NCBI GenBank assembly: GCA_963575745.1
Contig: CAUYUJ010001750.1
Span: 31,001 to 95,000, forward strand
DNA: 64,000 bases
Reading direction: 5' to 3'
DNA from: Prorocentrum cordatum
Taxonomy: Eukaryota > Sar > Dinophyceae > Prorocentrales > Prorocentraceae
Position numbers and translations under genes: made by a program. Numbering within the stretch: the first letter of the stretch is position 1; every line of letters starts with the position of its first letter. Shown in pieces: positions 30,825 to 41,244 of this stretch. Below the pieces are notes generated by a model, which had not been told where the DNA came from, made no database searches, and was given only the letters and a program-made list of their open reading frames with translations.

Positions 30825-32087
30825 ATGACAACGCAATTTTGTACCTCGTCGACTTCTACTCTGTATGCCATCTCCTATCCCGTTTCTTCTTCCCCATCCT
30901 CGTCGTGGCGGCGGAGAGCGAAAAGGCTGAGACTCGCCATGTTTCGACAAGCCCTCTTTGACATCCATCCTCTGCGGTGCGTTCCAGTGGGGATGCAGTC
31001 TCCAGAGGTGGTGCAGTCTCCAGCCGTGGTGCAATCTCCAGAGATCCGTGTGCTAGAGGCTCTTGATGTGATGACTGAGTCTTTCGACGGAGTCGCTAAA
31101 CCCGATGGGCCAACTGAACGTGGGAAAGCTTTGTCGTCCTATTCTGTTGCTTGTTCTCCAGATGCGGTGCAGTCTCCAGATGGTGTGCTGGGTTCTGTCT
31201 CTTTTCTTCCTGGTGTTCAGAATGAGGAGTTGCAGGACGAGGATTTGCAGAATGAGGATTTGCAGAGTGAGGAGGTGCTGAATGAGCAGTTGCATTATTC
31301 TCAGCATACTGTTTCTTTGGATTCCAGCTCTGAAGTTTGCCGCGCTTCATCTCCGGACGCTCCGTCGGATTGTCTTGGGAAGGCTGGGCAGGAAGATCTT
31401 AAGGTGTGGAAGGAGGTGGAGGAGTCTCCTGATGTGGTGCAGCCTCGAGATGTGCTGCAGTCTTCGGAGGGTGTGCTGCAGTCGATACTGGTTTCTGTCT
31501 CTATTGACCCTGCGGTTCTGAATGAAGATTGGCAGGACATTCTTAATAAGGTGATTGACGATGAGGTCGCGCATGTTCAGTCTGATGCTGCGGTTGACTG
31601 GAGCTCTTCAGTAACTATCAACAACAACAAAAACTCGGAAGTGGTTTCTGTTTCTGTTGATCCAGGTGTTCTGAAAGAGGAGTTGCATGATGAGGAGTTG
31701 CAGGGTGAGGAGTTGCAGAATGAGGAGTTGCGGAATGAACAGTTGCATTTTTCTCATTATAAAGATTCTATGACTTCACACCCTGGGAGTTCCACGACTG
31801 GGAGTTTATCTAATGCAGTTGTGAGTTCAGCAGTGACGGAGGACGAGTGTCAAGCTGCCAGGGACTGGGCCCTTGCCGGTGTCGATGTCAGTGCTCTTTG
31901 GCGTGAGCTACACCGACTCCCGAGGCAGGAGCTTCAGCGTAGGACTGAGGCTCTTCATGCACACAGGCTGCAAATGGGAATTGAAAGTTCCGAGGAGGAT
32001 GATTCGCAACAAGGGGGTCCTCAGAGTTCTACTTCCAGGAGTGCATTGACGCGGAGCGGCAAGAAGCATCGGAAACGGCACAGATGA
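30825..32087 (+). CDS. unknown acidic repeat protein carried by element D
   Basis: The frame is open from the element's first bases; the ATG at 30,825 is the first in frame (421 codons to TGA 32,085-32,087). Features: short repeats SPEVVQSPAVVQSPE near the start, and two related acidic stretches rich in EELQ/DLQ pentamers (about 31,210-31,300 and 31,660-31,750), each ending NEQLHYS or NEQLHFS. A more ordinary-looking segment (DECQAARDWALAGVDVSALW to HRLQMGIES) is followed by a very basic tail SGKKHRKRHR. No family recognised. It could be an ORF1-like RNA-binding helper or a captured host gene; neither can be shown here. Confidence 0.6.
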   Translation: MTTQFCTSSTSTLYAISYPVSSSPSSSWRRRAKRLRLAMFRQALFDIHPLRCVPVGMQSPEVVQSPAVVQSPEIRVLEALDVMTESFDGVAKPDGPTERGKALSSYSVACSPDAVQSPDGVLGSVSFLPGVQNEELQDEDLQNEDLQSEEVLNEQLHYSQHTVSLDSSSEVCRASSPDAPSDCLGKAGQEDLKVWKEVEESPDVVQPRDVLQSSEGVLQSILVSVSIDPAVLNEDWQDILNKVIDDEVAHVQSDAAVDWSSSVTINNNKNSEVVSVSVDPGVLKEELHDEELQGEELQNEELRNEQLHFSHYKDSMTSHPGSSTTGSLSNAVVSSAVTEDECQAARDWALAGVDVSALWRELHRLPRQELQRRTEALHAHRLQMGIESSEEDDSQQGGPQSSTSRSALTRSGKKHRKRHR

Positions 32088-32646
32088 TGCACATGTGATT
32101 GATCCTGCACGCTTGATTTGTCATTGCGTTGCCTTTCTTCATGCCTGTGTGTTGTCGTGCATGCGCGTGTGTTGCTTCCTTGATTTGAGTGCTCATTGAC
32201 CTTTGAACGTGACTTTCCGTGATTTGTCACGTGGTGCCTCAAAGTAGGCCTTTGATCTGGTCGACACCAGGTTTCACTTAGACATGGTTTCACACGTCCA
32301 GGTTCCACTTAGGCATGGTGTCAAAGCACGCTCGCTATCTCAGTTCTCTTAGTTCCGTGTTCTTTCTCAGTGGTGTTGAGACGGTAATCGCTGTATAAAC
32401 CAGTGGTTACTGTATGGTCTCTCACTGCTTCTTGCTGTCTTGTACAGCTTCTTTGATCATCTTTGTCGTTTTGTATTCTAGTGTATTGGCAGTCTTGTGC
32501 ATATCTGTACAGCTTCGCTGTTTGATGCACCTCTGCTTTTATCTTTGCAGCTTCGCTGTCTTCCTGTACAGCTTCGCTGTTTAGGTTCTTTGTGTTTAGG
32601 CCTGCTCCCATGGGAGCTCGAACCGGCCTTCGCAAAAGACGCAAAA
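32088..32646 (+). promoter_or_regulatory. 3' region of element D
   Basis: Non-coding. It contains GTCGACACCAGGTTTCACTT with a near repeat 20-odd bp on, one TGAGACGGTAATCGCTGTAT unit, three CAGCTTCGCTG palindromes (about 32,507, 32,548 and 32,569) and the CGCAAAAGACGCAAAA end. Confidence 0.6.
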
Positions 32647-32671
32647 GACCAGGTTGACGGTTCACCGCCGG
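32647..32671 (+). repeat. right half of the hairpin interrupted by C and D
   Basis: GACCAGGTTG, ACGGT, then TCACCGCCGG (32,662-32,671), which pairs perfectly with the left arm 24,481-24,490 more than 8 kb away. Confidence 0.92.
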
Positions 32672-33091
32672 CGCCAGTCGGCATCGATGAGCTAGAGGAA
32701 TTCCGGCGCGGGGTGAAGCTGGTTGGTCGACCCGACCAGAAAGCTCTTCGGCATCGATGAGCAAGAGGAATTCCGGCGCGGGGTGGAGCTAGTTGGTCGA
32801 CCCGACCAGAAAGGACAATGTGATAACTTTGGATCGTTTTTTGCGAATATTTGAAAGATATTTGACCATTTATTTTGAGAGAGCAGATTTTTCCAACCTG
32901 AAGAAGGTTATGAGAGCCTCTGCGTCTTAATTTGAGCTGTCTAGGCGGACTTTTTCAACCGAAACACTTGGCGGAACCAACTTCGCTTCGACATGAAAAA
33001 AATCAATGTTCAATTTTTCGGGAAATGCCTCGAGAAGCTTTCTCTTTCGACTCTGAGATCTCCCACGCGTGAAATGAGCTCTACGAGGTTC
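32672..33091 (+). repeat. beta module with duplicated prefix
   Basis: The GAGCTAGAGGAATTCCGGCG prefix occurs twice (about 32,690 and 32,760), then the beta body to ATGAGCTCTACGAGGTTC. No gene seen. Confidence 0.8.
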
Positions 33092-33124
33092 CCGGCGGTG
33101 ACCAGGTTGACGGTTCACCGCCGG
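33092..33124 (+). repeat. module-boundary hairpin, TGA/TCA type
   Basis: Perfect arms, 13-nt loop with CCAGGTTGACGG; an empty site of the same allele that holds C and D. Confidence 0.93.
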
Positions 33125-33905
33125 CGCCAGTTGGTCGACCCGACCAGAAAGGAAAATGTATAACTTTGGATCGGTTTTGCTAAGATTTGGGAGATAATCC
33201 ATTTATTCTGGAAAAACAGACTTTTACGTGGAGCATTGGTACATAAACTTTGTTCCCACACCGGCTTCTCTCTCTAGAGCCTGTTTTCTTATCCCGGAGA
33301 GCTCTCTGAGAGCTAGAGAGTTTTAGATTAGAAGCCGGACGGGTGATGCCCGCCAGCAGCCCATCTAGGCCGGTCCAGGATCCTCGCAGCGGCTTGTAAA
33401 ACCTCGCAGCGGATCCGGGGAAGCTTCCGGCAAGCATCTACGCGTGCCTGCGCTCCAGGCATCGTTTCAGAAGCGCTGCGGGGGCCCCCCAGAGCTCCAG
33501 AAGTGCTTCACGAGGGCGTCCGCGGGCTCGCCAGGAAAGCTTTCCGAGGTGTTCTTGATCTGGGTCTGGGGCGCTATCAAATCGGACAACTAGGAGAAAC
33601 CGACATCACTTTGACGCCGAAAAATTCCCGGAGAGCTCTCTGAGAGCTAGAGGGTTTTAGATTAGAAGCCGGACGATGGTGGTGCCCGCCAGCAGCCCAT
33701 CTCCGCCCAGAATCCCCGCAGAGACTTGTAAAACCTCGCAGCCCGTCCGGGAGAGCTTCCGGCAAGCGTCCAGCGTGCCTGTGCGCGTGCAGGCACGCGT
33801 GGAAGCGTTGCTGGCAGCGCTTCAAGAGCGCTGCAGGGAAGCCCCCAAAGCCCCAGAAGAGCTTCACGAGAGCGTCCAAGGGGGCTCGCCAGGAAAGCTT
33901 TCCGG
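33125..33905 (+). repeat. beta start and dispersed GC-rich repeat, two tandem copies
   Basis: After ~110 bp of beta sequence, a ~270-340-bp unit occurs at 33,296-33,550 and 33,636-33,905 (GAGAGCTCTCTGAGAGCTAG, GTTTTAGATTAGAAGCCGGA ... CTCGCCAGGAAAGCTTTCCG). The second copy has a 9-bp palindrome, GCGTGCCTG (33,773-33,781) / CAGGCACGC (33,790-33,798). A third copy is at 430-600. No gene seen. Confidence 0.8.
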
Positions 33906-35003
33906 TGCAAGAAAAATCTCGACGGACCTTTTGCTGACTTTTAGTCGGTTGAAAATTTTGTTCTCGAAATTGAGCCATTCGTTAGAGCTCTAGCATTTTC
34001 CCGTCATATTCGATCTTATTTCCGCTCGACATCTTGATCTCAGCTCGATCGGGTACCTTTTACTGCCAAAAAGTGTCCAGGCGGGATCCGCCGTTTCGAG
34101 TCATCTTGATACGCGCTCTTGGTATATTGGACTTAACTCGAGATACAGGACAGCTACAGAGCTGGTAAGCACAGCTTATCGATTGAGAATGATCAGCCGC
34201 GTTCGTCTGTTGCATCCAGAGGTCTGAACTCGGTCTGCTAGCCGAGCTAGGTCTGCAAGCCTATTCGTATTATTCGAGTCATCTTGACAGGCGCTCTCGG
34301 TTTTCTGTACTTTTCTCGAGCTATATGACGACAGAGCTGATACTTACAGGAACCGATTCAGAATCATCAGTCGCGTTCGTCTGTTGAATCCAGAGCTCTG
34401 AACTCGGTCTGCTGCCCGATCTAGAACCCCGAAACTATTCGTATTGTTCGAGTCATCTTGAGAGGTGCTGTCGGTTTTCTGTACTTAACTCGGGCTGTAG
34501 AGGGGCTACAGTGCTGGTAGTCACAGGAATCGATTTGGAGACATCAGGCGCGTCCGCCTGTCGAATCCAGAGCTCGGAACTCGGTCTGCTGCCCGAACTA
34601 GGTTCGCGAAACTATTCGTATTATTCGAGTCATTCTGAGAGGTGCTGTCGGTTTTCTGCACTTAACTCGGGCTGTAGGGGGGGCTGCAGGGCTGGTAATC
34701 ACAGGAATCGATTCAGAGACATCAGACGCGTCCGCCTGTCGCATTCAGAGGTCTGAGCTCGGCCTGATATTCGAGCTAGGTTTGCCAAACTATTCGTATT
34801 GTTCGAGTCATCTTGAGAGGTGCTGTCGATTTACGCACGTAACTCGGGCTGTAGAAGAGCTACAGAGCTCGTACAGAAGACAATCCAGAAGCATCGGGGG
34901 CGTTCGGCTGTTGCATCGAGAGGTCTGAAATCGCTTGGCCTGAAAAACTCTTTGTTCCCTGCATTTTTTTCGACATTATATATGGTCAGGAAGCTCTACG
35001 AGT
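33906..35003 (+). repeat. alpha higher-order unit
   Basis: Leader plus about five monomers, ending GGAAGCTCTACGAGTCC, where element E interrupts the hairpin. No gene seen. Confidence 0.85.
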
Positions 35004-35191
35004 CCCCCGGCTCAAGAACGTCTCGGCTCAAGAACGTCTCTGCCTGGGTAACCTCCAGACGTTCTAGCGAGCCTTCGCCTCGGGGTGTGAGCCTGGCTAG
35101 CCTGGGTTCCCTCGAGGTTTTTGTCTGCTTACACTACATCTCGTGTATTGTACGCTGAATTCTTCTTCGTGGTATTGAGATACTTTCTGGT

Positions 35192-36669
35192 GTGCCGCAC
35201 TGCTGTCTATTGTCCGTCTGCATATATTATCTCTTATTGAATGGGTGGAAGTTTCTTGTGTGCTGGATCGTTGTTGACACAACGTCGTACGACAGCCCCG
35301 AGGCCCAGCTGGCCTTGAGGAGAGAGATCGGTCTCGAGCATTGGGGTGAAAGTACTGAGGAGTGGTTTCGTCGTCAAAAGAATCTGGACATACCCACTGA
35401 GGATTACCAGGACGATAGGGTCAACTTCGATTACCTTGAGGAATACCAACCGTGGGATCAGAAAGACTTGCAGGCACTGGAGGCAGCATCAAACAAACGT
35501 CAACGTGAGGGCGATAAGAACTGGTTAGATAAATACGGATTGAACGGTAATATTCTTGAATATATGACTCAGGTTGCTGCAGCGGCGGATGCCGCAATGA
35601 CGGGAGAGGGTGAGATTCGATCAAAACGTGCACGTGGCCCAGAGATTGAGGAGGAGAGGAAAGTGATGTTAGCGCAGGAGAAGGATCCATTCAAACAGAT
35701 GATGATGAAGCATGTTTGGAAAACGGAGGATGCACATGAGGATCTCATCCATGTTGTTCAATCGACGAAGACTGACATCAAAAGAGTTGATGACACACTT
35801 AAGTTGCATACGGAGCGCATGGACAAATCAGATGCACGGACAGATATCCTGGAGAAACAGGTTAAGCAAATTTTGGCTGGATCTCCTGCTGCATCGGTTT
35901 CGACTAGTGTGGGCCCTGGCGGCTCCTCTGGTGGAGGTGTTGGTTCGGTCCCTCACGTGCAACAAGGACGATCGAGCCAGTTTACACCAACTTACCTCGA
36001 ACTTAAAGGGTGGGTTACAGATTGGTCGAATCAAGTAAATCGGGGAAATCAAATGATGCCCTGGGCGGATGCGTCACAGCTAATATCGAATATGATTGGA
36101 ACACTTCAGGGGGAGGAAAGGAATGCTTACGACAAAGATAAAACTGAACGATTAAACGGAGGAAGATATATGTACGGAAGTGTGAAGGTCGGTTTCAAAG
36201 AAGGGACACCACGGGACACTCTTTGGAGAATATAAAGAAATGTATGGATATGGTCTGTAAGGAACCAGCCGATCGTATTGCCCCGCCCCCAGGTTATACA
36301 TATCCAAATGCCGATGTTCTCGTTCAAGATATGGACACGCCAGTCGATCCCAGAAAGATTCGTACGTTAGTGGAGTGTGCACCCTGGAAGCGTGATCATG
36401 TGAAAGCGGTTGCTCGTTTCTGTGGGACTTGGCGAAGTATGACATCGGCTCATGTTCAAATCGAGATCCGTGGGGAGGTGGGGCCACCGAGGAGTCAGAT
36501 TTGGACTCAAGCTGTTCCGAATCTCCGACCCGTCTGTTTTGCGACGTATACGAACACCACAGGGGCTTGGGTTCTTCATGCTGACGCATGGGCTCGTATT
36601 GTTTCTATGTATCCTGCGCTGACGGTCCCCATGAATGACATACTTCAGGAAGTGAATCGTAGGCAGTGA
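35192..36669 (+). pseudogene. LINE ORF1 of element E, one frameshift
   Basis: The first frame runs to 36,235; the conserved sequence then continues in another frame (36,223-36,669), so a single small indel near 36,225-36,235 splits the gene. The N-terminal part is acidic (GLEHWGESTEEWF, DYQDDRVNFDYLEEYQPW). A probable coiled coil follows at about 35,700-35,870 (KTDIKRVDDTLKLHTERMD), then a Ser/Gly linker. The C-terminal part aligns with C's ORF1. No CxxC zinc ribbon is seen, unlike C. As in C, no in-frame ATG precedes the conserved N-terminal part; the first is at LEYMTQVAAA. The last codon is followed by TGA and, in the same frame, ORF2. Confidence 0.72.
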
Positions 36670-39600
36670 CGTTTGCGGCGCCTCGTCAGAGGCATACATT
36701 TGGCGAGCTGGAACCTGAACAAAGCAGGTGAGGCTCATTTTAAATGTGCTGAGATTCTCCATCATATGAGGGCATGTGGTGGGCTCTTTGCATGTCAGGA
36801 AACTCAATACCTTGTGCATGGTGAATTTGAACGCTTGGGGTGGCGCATCAAAACTAGTTCGTGTAGCAAGGCAGCTCTCATCTTCGACAGATCTTGGGCG
36901 GCTGCCGTCCGCATGTTCTTTACTTGTTTCACGAGGTTCGTTATCGGCGTCTTTGGGTCAGAAAAGTCACCACTTATTATTGTGTCAGCGTATTTGCCAG
37001 ACCCTCATGTGGAGGATTGTGTAGAGATAGCTGCGGAGGTCTATGAGCAGATCAGTCGTGCTCGTAATGTTCTCCGCACTAAGTTTCCTCTGGCCAGCTT
37101 TTGTGTTCTGCTCGATGCAAATGTGGAGATTCCGCCTGGATGCAAGTTTACGTATAATGGGGAGGAGTATGGGGCTACTGGAGAGGAGGGTACTCGTACG
37201 GACAGAAGGTGGGAGAGAGGAGGGGATGGTACACAGCAGATTGAGAGGAGGAGTCGGAGGAGGAGGCTGAAGGAGCTGCTCTTAGAGTTCATGGAATCAC
37301 ATGGACTGAAGGCCGCCAACACTTTCAGCACTAGGAGGCATACCTGGGAGTCGTGGGGGGAGAACAAGTTTCTGACTTCGAAGAGGGTCCTGGATTACCT
37401 ACTGGTCCCTCATCGCTGGGAGTTCTCGGATCTGGAGGTGAAGTGGTGTTTCAAGAGGGGTGGGAAGAAGCAGTTCAGTAGATTATCCGATCACGCTATC
37501 AGCACGGCGAGTTTCACTGACCCTGGGAATGTGATTGTTCGTCGCCCTGACCCCCAGCCTGGTCAGAAGTCGAGGCCGTCCCTGGTCGGATACAAGTGTT
37601 CGACTTGGGCTGATGAGCATCAGGCTCGGCAGCATGTGGATTTGAATCTAGGCGGTGCGGCCTTCGCTCGTTCAAGGTGTCCGTCTGTGACCTGTCCACA
37701 GTGCTTGCAGAGTACTATGCTGGAGGCGTACTTATCACCGACGGTGGACTACTCCACCACGGGTGCGAGAAGACCAAGAGAGCCGTCCAGGCCGGTGCAG
37801 CTCACAAGAGCCGAGGAGGAGGTTAAGATGTGTCCGAAGGAGGATGTGGAGAGGTTGAGGAAGTTAAAGAATGGGGCCAATCGTCTACGCAGAAGTTACC
37901 GACGTGATATGATTATGTGCAGATGCCCCCCAACAAAGCGTAAGATCATATATACTATCAAACATTTAGTGGTGGATGGGAGGGAGACGGAGGACCGTGA
38001 GGAGTGGAAGGAGGAGCTCGACAAGTTCGTTCGTTTCAAGGTGTCGTCCGAGGAGGTACGCAATTCCACCAACAGTATGATGGAGGAGATCAGGATGAGG
38101 GCTGTACATGAGGTACGATCCACATCAGTTGTGGGAATTAGTATGGCGCTGCTTCTCAGAGCACGTGCTCGGCTGAAGACCCAGAGGGCTACTGGGCCAG
38201 ACGGGATACCGTGCGAGATTCTAAGGAGCTTGCCGTGGTGTGCTCTCAGAGCGATCCAGAAGTTGTTCGATAAAATCATCAAGCTCACGATTCCGTATCC
38301 TCAGTCGTGGCGTGAGATTCTCGTCTCTTTTATGCCCAAAATTCCAGGGATTACTAAGTTAAAAGACGGTCGTTTGCTGTGTATGCAGAATGCTGTTTCG
38401 AGATGGTTCAGTTCCTGTATTGTTCTCCTGGTTGAGGGCCATATTGAAAGAAACGGAGTGTTTCGTCATATTGGGTTGTATGGTTTCCAGGAACACCGTC
38501 GTACACACGAAATCACGGCTAGCATCAAACACATAGGTCAACATGCTGCACAATGAAGAAAAGGGGAAACGGCACACTTGGCGAACGCTGATGTCTTCCA
38601 GGCGTTCGATCACTGCACGGTGGCCAATGTCAGGCGCGGGTTGGATCATGCGAGTGTGCCCCTATACCTACAGTATGCTCTACTTAACCCCTTGTGCGAA
38701 TGTGTAGGCACTGTCTATTATGATGGGATTGAGGTTTTGGAGGTAAGGTGGGACAAATGTATTCGGACGGGAGGGCCTGAGGGCCCGTTGGCTTTCAACC
38801 TTATTGTTGCTGCTATGTGGAGTTCCACGATTCGAGAATGGGACGTACCAGGACTAGGTTATCGTATTGAGTTTGCGACTGGCTCGACTAGCTGTGTTTC
38901 GATTATTAATCACTTCCTTTGGGCGGACAACTGTTATGTTCTGGCTCGGAGTCGGGAGGAACTCACGCGCATGATATACGGTCTAGCTACACAGTTACAT
39001 GACTATGGCATGAAATGGAAAGAGTCCAGTCTATTGTACATGGTGTTCGGGGTTGATCCTCCGCGAGATGCGGAAGGGGAAATATTACGCACTGCTGATC
39101 TTGTTCTCTCGATGGGGTCGGAGGAGTCGGGAGTGTATCGATTTAGAGGGGTGACGGAGATGGAGGTGCTTGGGGCTCATATTTGTTCTGAACTACATGT
39201 GAATGAGCATCCAGATTTGGATGCTAGTATTGACTCTGCTCGCAGGGCTTTCTCGGGGCAGGCGACCTTCTTCCGCTCCACGGCCATCCCGTTGAAAGAT
39301 AAGTATGAGAGGTATGCACAGAGGGTTCAGAGTATTGTTCTCTACGCGGCGGAAGGATGTACGGTCGACTCTAGTTCATTGAGTGCCCTTCATATCTTTG
39401 AGGGTAAGTGCCTGGCTGTAATGTCTCGTTGTATACGGAGGGATGAGGAAAGTTAGCAGGAATGGAATACGAGGAGGTATGAACGTGCGAGACAAAAAAT
39501 TCATGATGCACACTATGCGGGTATTGCACAGAAGTTTCTCAGAGTGCACTGGATGTGGGCAATCGACATCCATGATTTTGCCCATAGGTTGATCACATAT

Positions 39601-40630
39601 CGGGAGGCGCTGGAGTCAAACTCGACAAGAGCTTGGAGAGATTCTCGCTTCTCATGCCTGGCGTTTGGCCGACTGTGGGATAGAATGAGGACAGATTCAA
39701 GCGAGGCTCTCAGATGTTGGGGGAATTGGAAGGAGGCCAGCTCAATGAAACGACATCGGGGGGGGGCAGGAGAGTGTAGGACCTCGTCCGTGGTACTATT
39801 CATTGGAATCGTTTTATGGTTTATCCTGGTGGGAGTTCTTTGCTGGAAGTTTTGAACGTTTCATGGATTTCGCTGCACGTGTTTGTTCTAGTACTATGTT
39901 GAAGTATTTCCAAAAGAAGTGCAAAGGTCTGGCGTCCTCAGGGGTGCCTGTGTTCTTGAACTTGGATGAGGATGGAGGGGTTCATGTTGGTCAGGATCGG
40001 GAGGATACACCAGCATATAGGGATCGTCTCAGCAAACGTATTGCGTTGCATAACATGCGTTGTACCCAGTGGGACCTCGAAACGGATGGGATACCACTGG
40101 ATATCCAAGGGGACTCACTGCTTGTGATTAACTGGCTCTGTGGGAAATGAAAAGTATTAGCTCAGGTATATCAGAAAAGGGTGGATACTCTGATTAAAAA
40201 GTTGGACGAGATGCAGGAAACATACTCGGTGAGGCCTCCAGAGGCTGGCCGTGACTTCTTCTCTCATTATTTTCGGGAATGGAACCAGAGAGCTGACTTA
40301 CTGACCCATCAGGCCCGTCAGGGCCACGTGTACGCCGATTTCGTTTACCTCAGCGATTTTGAATCTCAGTGTTATACTCCTTGCCTTATCAAAGCCGGCT
40401 TTGATGGGGGCGTTTGTAGCCGCGGAAGTGCCTGTGGTGTGTGGATACAGATTGGTCTGCGAAACAAATATATCTTCTCGCGGACCGACATCATTTTCAA
40501 GGATGTGTATCTTGCGGCTTGGTGTCTGCCACCAAGCGCCACTGTTACAGATGCGGAACTATCAGCGGCGGAGCGCATATGCGATGTGCTCCCACAGGTA
40601 GTGCAGACCTTCTTTGATCATTCGCAGTGA
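36670..40630 (+). pseudogene. LINE ORF2 of element E: endonuclease, RT, permuted RNase H-like domain
   Basis: Continues in frame after ORF1's TGA (36,667-36,669). Endonuclease: LASWNLN (~36,705), CQETQ (~36,797), LLDANVE (~37,110), SDHAIS (~37,487). RT: RATGPDGIP (~38,190), ADVFQAFD (~38,587), RTGGPEGPLAF (~38,765), LWADN (~38,918). RNase H-like: QGDSLLVINW (~40,108), FREWNQRAD (~40,270), GFDGG (~40,397), TDAELSAAE (~40,547). Lesions: TGA 38,554, TAG 39,454, TGA 40,148 and an extra G in a run of nine near 39,760, each absent from the copy at 44,983-47,952. The frame otherwise matches C's domain order and length. Confidence 0.85.
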
Positions 40631-40890
40631 TAAGTCACACATTGTTTCTTCTTTATCTGTGTTCTTGTTTATTCCAACAGCTTCGCTGTTCACTGACTCA
40701 TTCGTTTGTCTTTTGTGTGCTTTGCGTTTGATTGTGTCATTGCGGCATGTGATTCTCTTTATTCCTTCAGCTTCGCTGTGTGGTATAAGAGCTGACTGCT
40801 TGCGTGATAAATAAGAGGCTCTGTTCCGCCTGTTACTTTGTTGGACCTGGCCTTAGTGGCCAAGATGGTCCCAGCAAAGACGCAAAAAAG
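40630..40890 (+). promoter_or_regulatory. 3' tail of element E
   Basis: Contains AACAGC-TTC-GCTGTT at about 40,676 and CAGCTTCGCTG at about 40,768, then the A-rich CGCAAAAAAG end. Confidence 0.6.
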
Positions 40891-40898
40891 AAAGGTTG

Positions 40899-41023
40899 AT
40901 AGTGCGGCACTCTCGATTGATCCAACTTCAACAGTGACTGATGCCGAGATCTCGGCCGTTGAGCATACGATTATAATCTTGCCGCGGGTTGTACAAGCGT
41001 ATTTCGGACAGGATATGATGTGA
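40899..41023 (+). pseudogene. C-terminal end of RNase H-like domain in E2
   Basis: The translated end STVTDAEISAVEHTIIILPR then VVQAYFGQ aligns with E's own C-terminus (ATVTDAELSAAERICDVLPQ then VVQTFFDH). Only the permuted domain's last motif (AE) survives. Confidence 0.75.
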
Positions 41024-41222
41024 TTTTGATTGTGCTCACTCACGCCATGCCTTTGTTTGTCGTGTGTGTGTGTGCTTGACCTCTCATCCTCCTAATAAGA
41101 GTTGGCTTTCGCCTCTGATCGTTTGGATCGGTGAGGCTTCCGCCTACTCCCGATGCGCCCGCTCCTTGCTTCCGACTAGGCTGGAAAGCCTGCGCAGTCG
41201 ACCGCAAAGTCCGCAAAAAAGA
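40899..41222 (+). mobile_element. LINE fragment E2, 3' end only
   Basis: Starts directly after E's AAAGGTTG and ends CCGCAAAGTCCGCAAAAAA before GAGAGGTTGACGG and the arm TTACCGCCAG (41,235-41,244). It is a severely 5'-truncated relative of E whose left target copy was used again by E. Confidence 0.75.
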
Positions 41223-41244
41223 GAGGTTGACGGTTTACCGCCAG

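Larger units (their letters stand above)
30633..32646 (+). mobile_element. element D, non-autonomous, with its own ORF
   Basis: Starts with the same ~100-bp leader as C and ends with CGCAAAAGACGCAAAA. It is bounded by GACCAGGTTG on both sides (30,623-30,632 and 32,647-32,656). It lacks endonuclease, RT and RNase H. Its 3' region (32,320-32,600) is shared with G, including TGAGACGGTAATCGCTGTAT and several CAGCTTCGCTG palindromes. It lies head-to-tail with C and shares one copy of the target repeat, so one inserted at the edge of the other. It is probably moved by proteins of a C-type element. Confidence 0.82.
35011..40890 (+). mobile_element. LINE element E, second full-length type, mutated
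   Basis: Begins after GTCCCCCGG with two copies of GGCTCAAGAACGTCTC. It ends with CAGCAAAGACGCAAAAAAG before AAAGGTTG (40,891-40,898). It contains ORF1 and ORF2 of the same plan as C, but the proteins are clearly different in sequence, so it is a separate lineage. ORF1 has a frame break; ORF2 has three stops and one frameshift. Instead of ACGG, fragment E2 follows directly on the right. Confidence 0.85.
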
